Assembly: GCA_030248295.1 (NCBI GenBank)
Contig: JASANH010000797.1
Coordinates: 62,001-126,000, forward strand
Direction: 5' to 3'
Source: Mesodorylaimus sp. YZB2_4
Lineage: Eukaryota; Nematoda; Enoplea; Dorylaimida; Dorylaimidae
Length of the DNA stretch: 64,000 nt
Shown: positions 1-11,677 of the stretch, piece by piece
Layout of the letters: each line of letters begins with the position of its first letter
Position numbering within the stretch: position 1 is the stretch's first letter
Program-made: the position numbers and the translations under genes
The notes under the pieces: generated by a model
Database searches by the model: none
What the model saw: only the letters and a program-made list of their open reading frames with translations
Told to the model about the DNA's origin: nothing

Positions 1-1339
1 AGAACAAGCCCAGCGTTATCTTCAGTCAGGTTTTCTATCATGTGTCCTTGAATCACCTCTGATATTCCTGCTCCCACGCCTCGCAGCGTGTTGTACATCA
101 CATCAGGATTGAGGGAAAACTGCGCGGTATAATTTAGAAGACGTTGTGTCTGTTCCTCTACCGTGAGTAACGTTTGCACGTACGAACGCAATAATCTAAT
201 GTGCGTTGTTACCCGCCAATCGATCATAAAAAATTGATGCGGCCTCGAATTAGAAAATTTTCCAGTCGCCCTTCCACTGGACGGACAACGTCACCTCTGC
301 CACTTATATTGGTCCTGACTCAGTTCTCCAATGATTCTCCCCTTCGAGGCCGCGTCGATATGCGGTTACATGGTACGGGGTGCGCCTCTTTTACCAAATC
401 TCTACTGCCTGGTACTACAAACCAGATTTCTTCGTCAACCGCAACTGGCAAATAGTCGTAACATATGGAATCAGTTTGATTCCAAAAGATTGTTGTTGGG
501 CGGACCTGGCGACATTGCCAGATCATTAATGCATCCCCTGCGAAAGCTGCATGGATATCTTCTCTCATGAGGAATGCTCGTGCTCCTCTTGTGGGGTCCA
601 ACTGTAGTAATTGCCAGATGAGATGCAAATCCCGTTCCGTAGCTCTGCACAGTTCTTTCCATACCGTTTTAAAATGGTTAGCCTCCATCTCGAGTAGTTT
701 TGTTTCCAAATATTGCAGCTTAGGGTTAACAGGATCGCCTGGAGTGGAACTGTTGCTTTCAACAATCTTATGGTATGGCAAGTCCATCCAGCTGCGTTGA
801 ATTTCCTTCTTGAAAGTATCTCCTTCAGAAATTCGAATGATCGCCCCTTCCGCGGTTAAGAAAGCTTTGCTCAGGCCACACGCTGCTGTTGGTCCTCGAA
901 TTGTGAAGGCTAAATGAGCGCTATCGATGAGGACATACTTGTCATGCGTCGTCATATTATACGTGCTCGCTTTTTCGAACTCACAACGTTCCTCTGTCGC
1001 CTTAGGTTTCCAGATAATGATTCCATCCTCTAACACACAATGACCCGAGTATGCATGGCATCCTCCAATATCGCCCAAGTCGGATGCTACCGTTTTACCA
1101 TCAATAGTTGCAATTTTTCCATATTCCAGGAACAGATTGGTGACTGACGAACATACGTCTCGACAACACCATTTGTACTCAACCGTCAACGAATTACCAG
1201 TTGACCAAATTCCTGGTGGTTGGTTTTCCAATGTCTGTCCTCGAAAAAATTTTGTTTCTTCTGCATCCTTGCACTCCCTCACTGACACTGGCTCATGTTT
1301 CGTTTTATCTGATTTGATGCCTGCGTATCCTAATAATTG
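1..1339 (-). pseudogene. Env-like glycoprotein fragment of an LTR retroelement
   Basis: An open frame of over 320 codons (about 1339 down to 320) resembles the central part of envelope glycoproteins carried by env-bearing LTR retroelements of invertebrates. It is cysteine-rich, with a paired-cysteine stretch near 1165-1140, an aspartate/glycine-rich segment near 1090-1060, and a cysteine, tyrosine, leucine, proline motif near 455. After the stop at 320 a second frame stays open from about 300 to base 1 and looks like the helical downstream part, so there is at least one frameshift and the copy continues outside the window. No initiator Met is visible; the frame runs up to the junction with gag around 1320-1340. 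Family assignment rests on overall look, not on a search. It reads as a dead copy. Confidence 0.55.
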
Positions 1340-2891
1340 ACCTCCAAAACTGGTCTTTATCGGCAGAATTCAAAGCGGTCGAGGAGAAAGCGAAAATCGA
1401 AGCAAGAGACGATAGCTGTAAAAGAAATTTGAGGTCGAAAAATTCCCCCGCGACTACGAGTTCGTCTATTGGTGGAACCACACACTCACCAGTGACAGCG
1501 AAACCTACGGTGCTCAAGGAGGAAGCGGAAAAGCAAGTATTGCGACGAGAAAACACCAATATGCCAATCACGGAAGAAGATATTGCTAGGCTGGCAGCCG
1601 AGGTGCAACGGACAACGCTTACGATGGTGCAGGCAGCACTCACATCCTATGGGGACCACCAGCCAGTCCAACACGCCCCGCAAGTGGAACCATTCTCTGG
1701 CCACGTGGACCAGAATTTGAGCCGTTGGTGGAAAGATTTTGAAAAAGTAGCAATTTTGGCGGGCTGTAATAGTGACGCCAGGAAGATCGTTTTATTGGGC
1801 ACGCTGGTGCGAGGAGCGGCGAAACACCTGTATGAAACCATTGAGAGCCGTGCAGCACCCCAAAGACTGTGGCAGAGTGGAGAGCCGAGTTTGCTCAGGC
1901 ATTTCCTGACAATCGTAATGTCGACGCATATGTGGAGCAATTTGCCTCACGCGTCCAGCGTGCAGGTGAATCCGCTTTGGAGTTTGCGACAGCCCTCCGG
2001 TAGCTGGCAGCACGCGCCTTCCCAACGTGGACTCACGACCAAAGGGAGAACCATATCAAAGTCCACTATTTGGCCCACCTCAAACCATCCATACGACGGT
2101 GGGTTCAGTCGGCCAATAAGAACACGCTGGGTGAAGTCGTGGGCGAGGCCATCAAACAGGAGATCCGTGACCAGCAAGAACAAGACGAAAAACAGGTAGC
2201 GGCGGCGGCGACACGGTCAGAGACTGTGGCAGTCAGAGGCAGGGAGAGTCAAGGCAAAGGGTCCGTAAGTACAGTTACATCATTCACAAAGGCATGCCAT
2301 AACTGTCGTAGGACTAACCACCTAGCAAAGGACTGCAGAAGCAAACCACAGAGTAAAAGTTATATGCAACCTCCACAGGGGACCTGGCGTGACAGTGCAC
2401 GACGCGAAGGCAGGTTCCAAAGAGGACAAGGACATAGCGGAGGACGAAGCTTTAGAGGAGGAGCACGTGGCTATGGATTTAGTCGCGGACGTGGTGATTA
2501 TGGCTATGTGCAAGCGCAGGAGAAGCGCTGGAATTCGCCAATGCAACAAGCGCAGCAACCTCCCAGCTTGGGAAGGGTGACGTATAGCGACAGGGGGCAA
2601 CAGCTGAGCATCACAAATGGAGGAACCCAAGTAGCGATGGCGGCGCAAGAGTACCCAGTCATTTGGGAAGATGAACCAGAAGTTAATGAAGGGCCAAAGG
2701 GCAATTTCAAATATTACAGTGGAGCAGTCGTAAAGCTAGACGACAGTGTAATGGTCAGTACTCCAGGAATCGAAGTAGCACAAGGCAGAGAAGAAAAGGC
2801 GCAGGATTTTGAGATTGAGCTTGGTTGTATCAAAGAGGAAATTCTAAGTGGATACGAAGCGCACCAGTCAGGGAAAGGGCAATTGAAATAA
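1318..2891 (+). pseudogene. Gag polyprotein of a Ty3/gypsy- or BEL-like retroelement, frameshifted
   Basis: The N-terminal part (to about 1860) has a charged helical stretch followed by a capsid-like segment: F-S-G, then a W-W-x-D-F-E block and an L-x-G-A-A-x-x-L motif. The homologous reading then moves to other frames near 1862 and again near 2000-2070, with a stop between them. The last part (2070-2891) holds one CCHC zinc knuckle (about 2297-2335; C-x2-C-x4-H-x4-C) and a Gly/Arg-rich nucleic-acid-binding stretch (about 2400-2510). At least two frameshifts mean no intact gag. No protease, reverse transcriptase or integrase follows; env-like sequence starts only 200 bp downstream, so pol has been deleted. 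Confidence 0.7.
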
Positions 2892-3097
2892 TGCCAAAAT
2901 TCCAAAGACATGAAGCAAAAATAATGCAACCCGTTGAATTAGAGGATTGCGAGAATGAAGCGCAAAAAGGAGAAGAGTAAAGAAAAGAATCAGCAGAAAA
3001 GGAATGCATAAGCGCCCTAACGGAAGGACTGCTCGAGGCAGGCAGGCCTACAATAGATATTGAACGCAGAGGAAATAGCAAAATAAAAAGGGAGAAA

Positions 3098-3469
3098 GTG
3101 CAGTTGAGGAATGGAAATGTGGACGCTATACTGGCGGTCTTCATATTTTGTTCGATCTGGCAGTGGATAAGCGCTCCAGGGATCGGAAATTCGACAGACG
3201 ATAGTACTGACAATGTTACGCTTTCAAACACTGCCGCGGGAAAAATGGTTTTCAGTCAATGCGGAATGTCCCGAAGTGGATATGCAATAGAAGTACCCAA
3301 AAAAATACATTGTAGAATGCCCGAAGCTTTACTAGGTCCATTATTCGTGATACAAGCAGAGTTATGGCTTGAAAGGTCAACGCCAGTCGTTATGTCGGCA
3401 GTGAAATGTATCTTGCGCACAAGGACAGTATGTACGAGAGCGCCTTTCTATCCGTGTAACCTCGACTAA
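3098..3469 (+). pseudogene. N-terminal env-like fragment
   Basis: A 123-codon open frame (first codon is not ATG) begins with basic residues and a hydrophobic stretch (about codons 8-25) that could be a signal anchor. After it come cysteine-containing segments that look like the N-terminus of retroelement glycoproteins. It lies in the order gag-env on the plus strand without pol. The remainder of env is found in the opposite orientation at 1-1339, so an inversion plus deletion, or two insertions, is needed to explain the locus. Assignment by pattern only. Confidence 0.4.
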
Positions 3470-4572
3470 CGCTTAGTATCCACACTAGATACCCTTTCAT
3501 TTTTAAAAAAAGCAATGATGAAATAATGCTATAAAAATTGAATATCAGGGGAAATTTGCTTGCTGGATTAAACCAGAGCATGTTTAGTGAGAAAACTTCG
3601 AAACAAGATTAAAAAGATAAAACGTTTATTTTTGAGCTGCTGTATGGCAGGTATTATTCACCAGCAGCAACCTCAACTTTCAGCTAAAAATACCAAAAAA
3701 CACTCCTTTATCGGGTAAAACTTCGAAACTGGTTTCTTTTTCTTGTCACCAATCCTAATCTACTACCACTAGTTCTACTGCTGTTCAAATATTTCCAACA
3801 ACTGTTCGAATCTTGTTTCGAACGCGCCGCTTTTCGGCCAGGCCATGTCTTTCATGTAACATTTGGCTATGCGGCTTGTCCTATACGCTTACTTAGTATT
3901 GATTGCAAGCTGATTAGACCATCTGGATGCTCTTGGTATTTTCACAAAACATGAATGCTTGACTGCAGCTATTCAGGTGCTGTTGATTGTCAGGCTGTAT
4001 GCACGCATTCGGCTGACAATAAGATTCCGCTTTCTATTTGGTATCTTGCAGTGCCATGCGCGCAGTAACTCACGACCATTCTTGATTTTGAGTATTTAAA
4101 TAACCATAGATTTCTGGGAGTTACCTGCATTTAATTACTAGGCCAGAGTCAAATTACCATATCGATATCTAAAATCGATATTTATCGATATCTTTTCGAA
4201 GATGTATTGTAGATACGGATATCGGTATCCATTTTCCCTTTTATGGACATATAGACATCGACATCTTATCCATATCCATATCTTTACGCCATGTCATATC
4301 AACAGTAAGACAGACATACTGTACAGCCATCGCACAAATGTCATATTTAAAATTTTTGCGTGTGAGTACAGAACCTACTGTTCAACAGCCCATTTCAAAG
4401 GAACAGAATTTTCCGGCCTTTACTTTCAGACTCCATGTGTGACTGCTGCAAATTTGATGTTGATTTCTTACCTGTACGAAGCAGATTAATAGATGGGGTA
4501 TCTATGGAGGAGATTGGAAGACTTTAACGAAGACACCCGGCAAGTTTTGCCTCGCCACAAGTTCGCTTTCAC
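3470..4572. other. No gene seen (AT-rich flank of the retroelement)
   Basis: Stops are dense in all frames. It might include a long terminal repeat, but no second copy is in the window to show it. Confidence 0.5.
4157..4290. repeat. Degenerate ATCGATATC palindromic tract
   Basis: The motif ATATCGATATC and close variants recur about ten times in 130 bp, many of them self-complementary. It is a local simple repeat able to form cruciforms. Confidence 0.7.
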
Positions 4573-4737
4573 AGGACTTTGTCATTACTTTATCCATAAC
4601 CAAGCACCATACTCGAGGGCTAAGGAGCACATATTTGACCTTCGTTTTTTTTCCAGGAGGGAGTCGAACCCTTTATTGTAGGTGCGCATCCGGCGTGAGA
4701 GAAGCAGACACCTTAAGCGCTAGGCCACGACCCAGGC
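4573..4737 (-). mobile_element. tRNA-derived SINE, copy 1
   Basis: On the minus strand it starts with a tRNA-like head (GGTCGTGGCCTAG box A region, then GGGTTCGACTCC as box B) with a long variable-arm-like insert, as in class II tRNAs (Ser/Leu type). It continues with a conserved body containing ATATGTGCTCCTTAGCCCTC and ends in a degenerate tail. Five further copies of the same body are in the window (24.7, 26.2, 34.2, 39.0 and 58.0 kb). Confidence 0.8.
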
Positions 4738-7700
4738 TAGACTTTTGCTTGGCTCGCCTCCTATCTTAAAAAAGTCAACAAATCGTTACTAATCTCGAGA
4801 CATTCCCTTTTTTTCAGATATAATGAAATGTTGGTCATTCCATCGACTTGCCGCGCTGCATCGATGTGCAAAAACCTGAATATAAAAAATGTGTTATGCA
4901 TTGCGTCTTCAAACGAAACAGAAGCAGCATATTCTGTGAGAGGAGGGATTGTGTCTTCTTTTGTTTCAGTATCTTTTTTTTTAGGCAAGCTCACTCACTT
5001 ATCCACCATTACGGGCAGTAACAGGAGAATTCGTGCTGCATTTAACTCAGTTTTTAGATGAAATGTACAAACAGAAGAACGGTACATTTTCGCTGCTAGA
5101 TTTTGTGAGTTGATTTTACTCGTTTCCACCTTTAAAATAATATACTTTTTACGGGCTTATAGGTCACAGATGATCCTAAGAGCGAACTAAAGTCCACTAT
5201 TACTGCTCGCAAAGGACTGTATTCAAGACAGTTGAAAACTGTTCGCGCTTCTGATTTTTTCGCCATGAAAAGGCGAATTGATTTTCTTTCAACAATGGAA
5301 ATTCCGAGCGATGAATTTGAGAACTAGAATTTTTCAATTTTAATCTGCAAAAACCTGGATTTAGAAATATGATAAATGAGTACTAAGCTGCAGCAAGAGT
5401 GGAAATTTTTGCGTTTTTTCAGTCGATTTTGTGTTTTGTTTGATAGAATTTGCCGACTAGGTGAAGATCGACATTTAACAGCACGCTATTGGCGCTTGAC
5501 TCATACTTGCGCTGGAGCTTGCTTATTGATAATAATCACAGAAGCCAGAGCAGTTGTGGAGGCTTTAAAAAAACAGGTTCACGATGATTGCTGCAGAAAA
5601 GTAATGGAGCTGTGACATCTTGGAATGTATGTATATTTTCCTTGCCATACATATTACGGTTTTTTCTCGAAATTCTCCCCCGTCTAGACCCCTTTTTTCT
5701 GTAAATCTTCCCCAGGGACGAATTTGAATTACCGCACAAAATCATCAGGTGTTGAAAATGTGCAGGATATGAGTATTAGCGTGATGTTTTGTTGAAAATG
5801 TTTTCCTTGAAGAGACAGATTAAAAATGAGGTCGAAGACAAAGATATCGTGCATATTGATTTAATTCGGCTCTGAGTAACATATAAATAGATGTATTGAG
5901 ATGAACAAAGTCAACGGTACTTGCTCGCAAGCTGTCGACTGTCTATCATTCTGTAACGGCATCTGTAAAATGTTTGAGTTTTATTCTCTTCCGTCTAGGA
6001 CTCACTTGAAAAAATTTCTCCCACAGGGAGAATTTCGAGGTAATACGGACTGTAGACTTTATAAAAAGTTTTTGGATTGAACCCTCATCGCTCCAGTTTC
6101 TCATGGAACTTCCAATCAGTTTTTGCCTGTGCCAGCACTTTTTGCCAGCACTTATGATATGATAAGCAAGGCAGCGAGGTGACCAGATCTCACGGCACCT
6201 TCTCTCTGCATGTCTCCACTAGGACTTAGGAGCACGTCCACACGAGGGCATCCTGGACTGGACACCGACTTCCTTCGACGATGATGGGTGGGCTTTGAAC
6301 CCTGTCTGTGTTCGACAGCCCAGACTGTCTCCTCGTTTGTCCATGACAAGGGATGTATTCGAGCGAGAGCAGCAATATGCAAGACATTGCTCTTGCATAC
6401 AACAACTAATTTTCTGCTTGCCGAAGTTTTCTTTTCAAATTGTTGCAGTACGTGAGGTGACCCCAGCGTGGGCGTGGCAGTCACCATCGGCGAATAACTA
6501 CGATTAGGGCATTGCCGTTGTGACCTGTAAACTCTTTGTTGAGGTCTCAATATTTGATTTGGTAGGGGGTGGGGCACGAATGGTCTGAGCGAAATTACTC
6601 GAGGACGATCTGTACGAGCAAAATGCGGTGGACGAGCTTCTCGTATCCCGTTGTCGACCCCTTCCTACAAACCCCCAGCGCTTGTTTTGATGAATTTTCA
6701 ATGCATTCACACCATATTAGTTTAGCAGCATGCAGCCGCCCAGTAGCATGTACCAGATCTAGGTTGGCCCGCCCGCCTCCACCCACCTACAGCAGGTTAG
6801 GGTGCACGATTCGAGAATAAGCTTTTTGGTATAACAGCTCACCCTCTATGGAGCTGCCCGAAAGCAGTCTTATACTTAGTCATGGTGCTTGGCATCTTAT
6901 TGAAAATGTGCATAGTTCCTTCGCTTAACGACAACAAATTTCCCTTTCCACTCTTTCAGCAATAAGTTTTATTTATCGCCAAAAACAGGTTAGCGAAACT
7001 ATTCCTGTGATCTTGCATATTTTAATCTCACGGCACTGATCCAAAAACTGTGAACAAACTATGCATTAAATGAAAATGCGAATCATGCACTTTGCCAAAC
7101 TGCCGTTGCGGTAAACTGGCATATCAGCGGTCACCCATCCTGCGGACTAGCAGTAAATAAGGACATGCACGTTTTTCTAATTATCGTCTTTTCACACTGA
7201 AATATCCCCCAGCTAAAAATTCAACGCTGAACGCCGTATTTATGGTGATTCCAGTGACTGAGCACATTCCATTCTCCTAAGACCCACATCCCAGACCTTT
7301 CGAAATGTAATCTTCTGATATGGATGCTGTAATCGGGTGCCTTTTGTGAGGAGACGAGGTCAAAGTTATGCATAGACTCGGCGAAAATGATTGATTGATG
7401 CCAAATTCTTAGGCTTCGTGCAGAACTGATAAAAATGCACGAGTTCCAGAAAAATGCCTTTATATCACTATATAACAAGGCGTGCTTTTGCTGTGTGTGT
7501 TGAACGGAAATTGAAAAGTACATAAAGCAGATCATGAAATGTGGAGCATAATGTATGCCAGGGCCCTGCACTACTGCCCCAGTCTTACTTTAAGAGGCAG
7601 TACGTATGTACAGTGCAGCAATCTGCAGGCTAATTTCATTATTAGCGTGGTATGCGGTAAGGCAATGCATGAAAAGCCTGAAATTACGTCAGGAGTCATG

Positions 7701-7805
7701 CAAAACACAGAAGATTTTCTCTGACAAAGATGGTTGCCAACGCATGACATATGATACGATATGACCGCGTCATTTTGCCCTCAAAAATTCACTTCATCTC
7801 AGTCG
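4738..7805. other. Intergenic, no supported gene
   Basis: About 3 kb without a recognisable domain. The longest open frames (141 codons at 6152-6577 minus, 116 codons at 7221-7571 minus) have no protein-like composition or splice context that I can recognise. The stretch near 6250-6350 contains a weak tRNA-like GGTTCAAAGCCC and may be an old SINE. Confidence 0.5.
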
Positions 7806-9384
7806 CTAGTTGCCATAGGCAACATCACTTTCCAACTGGATCGTGTGTTTGAGAAGGCGAATCTGAGGGTTCACCAGCCTGACCCCATCTGTCACAGGGA
7901 TGGGCAGCCCTTCTGCTAAACGATCGTTGATTATGGACGTCAACATGGGCTTGGCCAGTGCGGGCAGCTCTTTCTCTATCATATCCTTAAAGGTCGGTGG
8001 CAGTGTGGTCTCGATTAGGCTCAGTTGCAGGTCGTTGATATTCGCTTCTCCGATGAGGCGCATATTCTGAGCTTGGCCTTTGAGGGTAGCTTTGAAGCTG
8101 ATCTCAATTTTGGCTAATTGTATTGACTTTTTGTCGTCAGTCGACGCTTGCACATCCAAAATGACATTTGCGCTAAGCCATGCTGTTCCGTCACTCCGCA
8201 CAGTCAATATCGGAGGCTTTGAAGTGACGAGAGTGATATCGAGGGACTTAGTGTTCCGAAACTGGCTTGTGATAACGTTATCAGGAAGGAGGCCACCGAG
8301 ACATTTGTCCTGTTTAGTGCAGCGCATCATCAAGTACCGTCCGATTTTTGGATCGTTCTTCGTCGATGCGTGGTAGGCGAGTCCCGACTTGTGAATCAGG
8401 TATAGCAAGTCATTGATCACCTTATCACTAATCCAACCAAACAGCATCTTTTTCTCGTGTACCCGTTTGGCAAGAGGTGGCAAACGATAGGGCGATACGA
8501 TGCTCGATGATTGCGGGTTTGAAACGCGACCTAGAAATCAGATTTGAGGTAAGAATCTTGGAGCTTTTCGGGTAGGATGCCTTCTTACCTCTTAACCCGA
8601 GCTCGATGGAATTCTGCGTGATTGCCGGACTGGCTACCAAGCCGTAGTCCAGACTGAATAAGTTGCCCAGCATCGTCTGGACTGGAAACGAAGCCAGTTT
8701 AGAATTTACATCATTCATTATGAACTCGCGTCCTTTCTTGCAAATTAGGCTTTCCAATTCCGGTTTCAATTCCCTGGCTATTTTTCGCTCGAACAAACTG
8801 GCAATCCATCCCAACAATCCGCCCCCGCTAATATCCAGATCCAGGCTTCGAATTGAAGCCTGGCATTGCGCGTCGAGGACTTCTGGGTGTCCGTCGCCCG
8901 TCCGACCAAAGCTGGCTGAGACATCGATGTTGACCCCCGTGGCCTTGGCTGAGACATCGACAGTGGTACAAAACTTGAATATGACCCTTTTGCAAGCGCG
9001 AACCTTGCCAGCCACTCCAATCCCACCATTGGTCAATCGCCAAGTGAGCCTGTTGGGTGGTTGTAGGGTGTAGGAGTATGCGGGGGCGTTGAATGAAGTC
9101 ACGTGGATGTTTTTTGCTTCGATATTCTTTTCATTAATATTTGGAATCCGAATATTTCTTATTTCTTGATTCAAAATATTTGAAGCAACTCGATTTGCGT
9201 AGTCGAGTCCGAGCCTTGTCACTCGCAGTTTCAACCCCTCTCGATTGTGTGGCCGAATTAAAGAAATGTTGGAAGGCAGCAGGCGGTCGAGGTCGGGTCG
9301 GATAACTCGCACTGCAGCCTCTGGCCGATCGGCTGCTACAACGTAGCATGAGAGAACGAAGAAAATTGAAAACATTAACATTGT
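7806..9384 (-). CDS. Secreted BPI/LBP/CETP-family lipid-binding protein
   Basis: Two exons, 9384-8589 and 8530-7806, joined by a 58-bp intron (GTAAG...TTTCTAG) in phase 1, give 506 aa, the usual length of the family. The start is the first ATG (9384) giving a hydrophobic signal peptide (residues 1-17). Residues about 110-220 match the N-terminal BPI barrel: Cys173 and Cys214 flank the S-I-R-S-L-D-L-D-I-S, G-W-I-A-S-L-F and K-I stretch and correspond to the conserved disulfide. The C-terminal half (exon 2) is a second barrel-like beta-rich region. Known relatives bind lipopolysaccharide or other lipids outside the cell; which lipid is bound here cannot be read. A TATA box lies 47 bp upstream of the ATG. 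Alone on its strand here; no operon context. Confidence 0.9.
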
Positions 9385-9430
9385 CAACAACAGTTTCAGT
9401 ATCTGGTGGATACTTGACGGGAGTCATGCC

Positions 9431-9438
9431 TTTTATAG
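9431..9438 (-). promoter_or_regulatory. TATA box of the BPI-like gene
   Basis: TATAAAAG on the minus strand, 47-54 bp before the ATG, which places the expected start of transcription about 15-20 bp before the ATG. Confidence 0.65.
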
Positions 9439-10635
9439 AGATCCTTCCTCCACGTTTCTATCATTAAATTCTGTGCGTTACAATATTCATGTTTATCTGA
9501 TCGTCTAGTTTAGTTATATTCGACGAACACACTTTTCTGTCCCCCAACATGCTCTCTTTGTAGGGAGACAGTGCAGCTTACGTAACTTTTAAATGGAACC
9601 GCCGAAAGGATGTTGCATGTGCAAGCTGTTCCGTTACTGACAGGAAGTTCCACTTTGCTCATTAGCAGGCAGAAACGGGATTTATTGAAACGTGTTATGC
9701 GAACACAGCGCATAATCCGCCTGGGAAATATCCTGCCGCATTCCGCCCCTCAATTTGTCAGACTAACCGCAAAACATAGCGCAACAAAAAAGTTGATATC
9801 GCACATTTTGTACAGTCGTCATGTATGTACCTACTCGTCATAATTTGAGTAAGCTGTAGAAATACACCATCGCCCACCACATAACTCGGAAAATGCGACG
9901 TTACGGGTGTGGCTTAATGCCTTCTGGCCTTTTGGCATCAAATTATGCAAGTGAGGTTCATAAAAAAGCTATGCCAGGTACGACCGAACCGGCTTTTGAA
10001 GCCGGACCATGAATGTTCATGAATGTCTTTCCACCGGACAAGCTATTTTCTAATAAGTTTTCTATTTTTGCACTGCCAGTCGGTATGACATGACCAAGGC
10101 ACGCTGGTCCTGGTTCAGTTCGGCTGGGTCGGTCAATGCCGGGCTGAGAGCGATAACCCGCTACGCACGCACCCTGCACTTCATCAATCATCTATATTTT
10201 GGTACTAAAACTAATTTTTTGATGGGATTAAAGTGTGCTGCGAATAATCTGTTTGCAAAAAACCGAGTTTCCAAACAATGAGAAACTGAAACTTATGGCA
10301 CGCAGCATCTCGACTTGATATGGAAACTGCCGCTTGATATGCAACCTACAGGGGATAGGGGTCTCCTGGAGAGCTATTTTAATACGAGACTCGGTTTATA
10401 TGCGGTTTTTAGAATTTCGCTGGACCATTCTTTTTTGCCTGGTGGCTGCACAGTTTGCGATTGTTTATGAGAAAGTCACGACATGGCAGAACTGATATGC
10501 TGCATAGCACAGAGTATCAGCATCTAAAGCATAGCAAACGAGCTGACATGCACAGGAAATCATCATCACATGATAAAATGACAAGATATATCGCTGTTTC
10601 GCTTGAATCCTTCCATACTATCTCTCTGATCCACC
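9439..10635. other. Intergenic, no supported gene
   Basis: No open frame longer than 77 codons and no recognisable domain, repeat or RNA gene. Confidence 0.5.
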
Positions 10636-10899
10636 TCATCCATTCATCTCGCGCTGGCAACGTTCTCCACTCGTTAGTATCTTAGGTTCTACGCCACATC
10701 CGCTCAAATTTCCATCAATTTTGATGGATTCTCGATATCGACAGATGTTCCAGATTCGGCAACTAGGATAGCGAAAGTGGTCCATACCCCCCTTCACTAA
10801 TCTCAGTTCACTCAATGGCATTCCATTCCCTGAGAGAAAAGCAAAGTAGGCGATGACGAGTGAGAATATAGAAAGGAATAGAATGCTTCCTAGAACCAT
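10636..10899 (-). CDS. Cysteine-rich secreted peptide family, divergent member (CWC-1)
   Basis: 87 codons starting at ATG 10899. Residues 1-22 are a strong hydrophobic signal peptide. A short pro-like region ends in L-V-K-G-G, where the related gene at 30.7 kb has L-V-K-R-G. The mature region keeps S-C-R-I-W-N-I-C-R and a fourth cysteine 14 residues on, followed by G-x-E-P, exactly as in the gene at 25.2 kb. It lacks the first cysteine and the final C-x-C, and has an extra C-terminal extension with one cysteine. A hAT element is inserted 37 bp upstream of the ATG, so its promoter is separated. It may be a decaying gene. Function unknown; the family is not one I recognise. Confidence 0.65.
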   Translation of the reverse strand: MVLGSILFLSIFSLVIAYFAFLSGNGMPLSELRLVKGGMDHFRYPSCRIWNICRYRESIKIDGNLSGCGVEPKILTSGERCQREMNG

Positions 10900-10935
10900 T
10901 ATAATGGCAAATGTGGCAAGCCAGGCAGAGAAGAG

Positions 10936-11669
10936 CCAGGTCCGACATCGGGTAAGGAAACTGTACCCGACCCGACCCGAGGTCTGAAATTCAAAACCCG
11001 AACCCTACCCGACCCGAGGGCTACTTTACCCGAACCCGACCCGACCCGCGAAATCCCTTCTAAACCCGACCCGACCCGACCTGATTGTTTTCTAAAAAAG
11101 TTTTTTTGACAAAAAGTTTTTCGCAGTATTTATTTCTGACGCTAAAGAAATATGTTCTTTCACGAAAATAGAGGCTTCTCATCAAAATGGCGCACAAAAA
11201 GTAAATTGCAAACGGTTTCAGGGGCCAATCGATTTCGCAAATCAGTCACTGTCAAACCACCATATCTAAAAACTGACTCAGAGGCAGCGCTTGTTGCTGG
11301 CACCGACAAAAACTTCCTAGCGAGCACAGCTAATTTCGGATATCTGTCAAAATTGAGCCTCCACCAATTCAGTACTTCAGTACATGAGACTGGAATAGCT
11401 TGATCGCCCAAATATGACTGCAATTCATCCTTGTTCCCAATTTCCATTGGAGATGGGCAAAACTGATTCAATAAGCTGTCTGAATTTGATTTGCGGTAAT
11501 TTGAAATTTGAATTTTTGTGTGTCATAAAAGTCGGGTTTTTTGGGCCTCATAATCAAAACCCGACCCGACCCGACCCGAGAGAAATCGAACCCGACCCGA
11601 CCCGAACCCGACTTTTCGGGTCGGGTTTTCGGGTTCGGGTAAGGGTCGGGTACCCGATGTCGGACCTGG
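10936..11669. mobile_element. Short hAT transposon with perfect 19-bp TIRs and 8-bp target duplication
   Basis: Both ends carry CCAGGTCCGACATCGGGTA as perfect inverted repeats (10936-10954 and 11651-11669). The flanks are an identical 8-bp target duplication, GAGAAGAG (10928-10935 and 11670-11677), the size typical of hAT elements. Total length is 734 bp, far below an autonomous element. Between the ends lie dense CCCGA-type subterminal arrays (about 10965-11090 and 11555-11660) and a transposase remnant on the minus strand. Intact ends and duplication point to a recent insertion of a deletion derivative. Confidence 0.93.
11160..11471 (-). pseudogene. hAT transposase C-terminal dimerisation region, truncated
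   Basis: The 103-residue frame contains the classic hAT C-terminal block: W-W near residue 36, then R-Y-P-x-L-A-x-L-A-R-x-x-L-x-V-P-A-T-S-A-A-S-E-S-V-F, and N-R-L further on. It lacks the BED finger and the catalytic RNase H-like core, so it cannot transpose alone. It may still be read as a truncated protein, but no start context supports this. Confidence 0.88.
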
Positions 11670-11677
11670 GAGAAGAG

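Noticed and set aside
4761-4994. 77-codon minus frame with an internal acceptor-like TTCAG
   Set aside because: Reading after the acceptor meets a stop within 30 codons and matches nothing.
6152-6577. 141-codon minus-strand ORF as a gene
   Set aside because: Composition and motifs are not protein-like, with no splice or promoter context.
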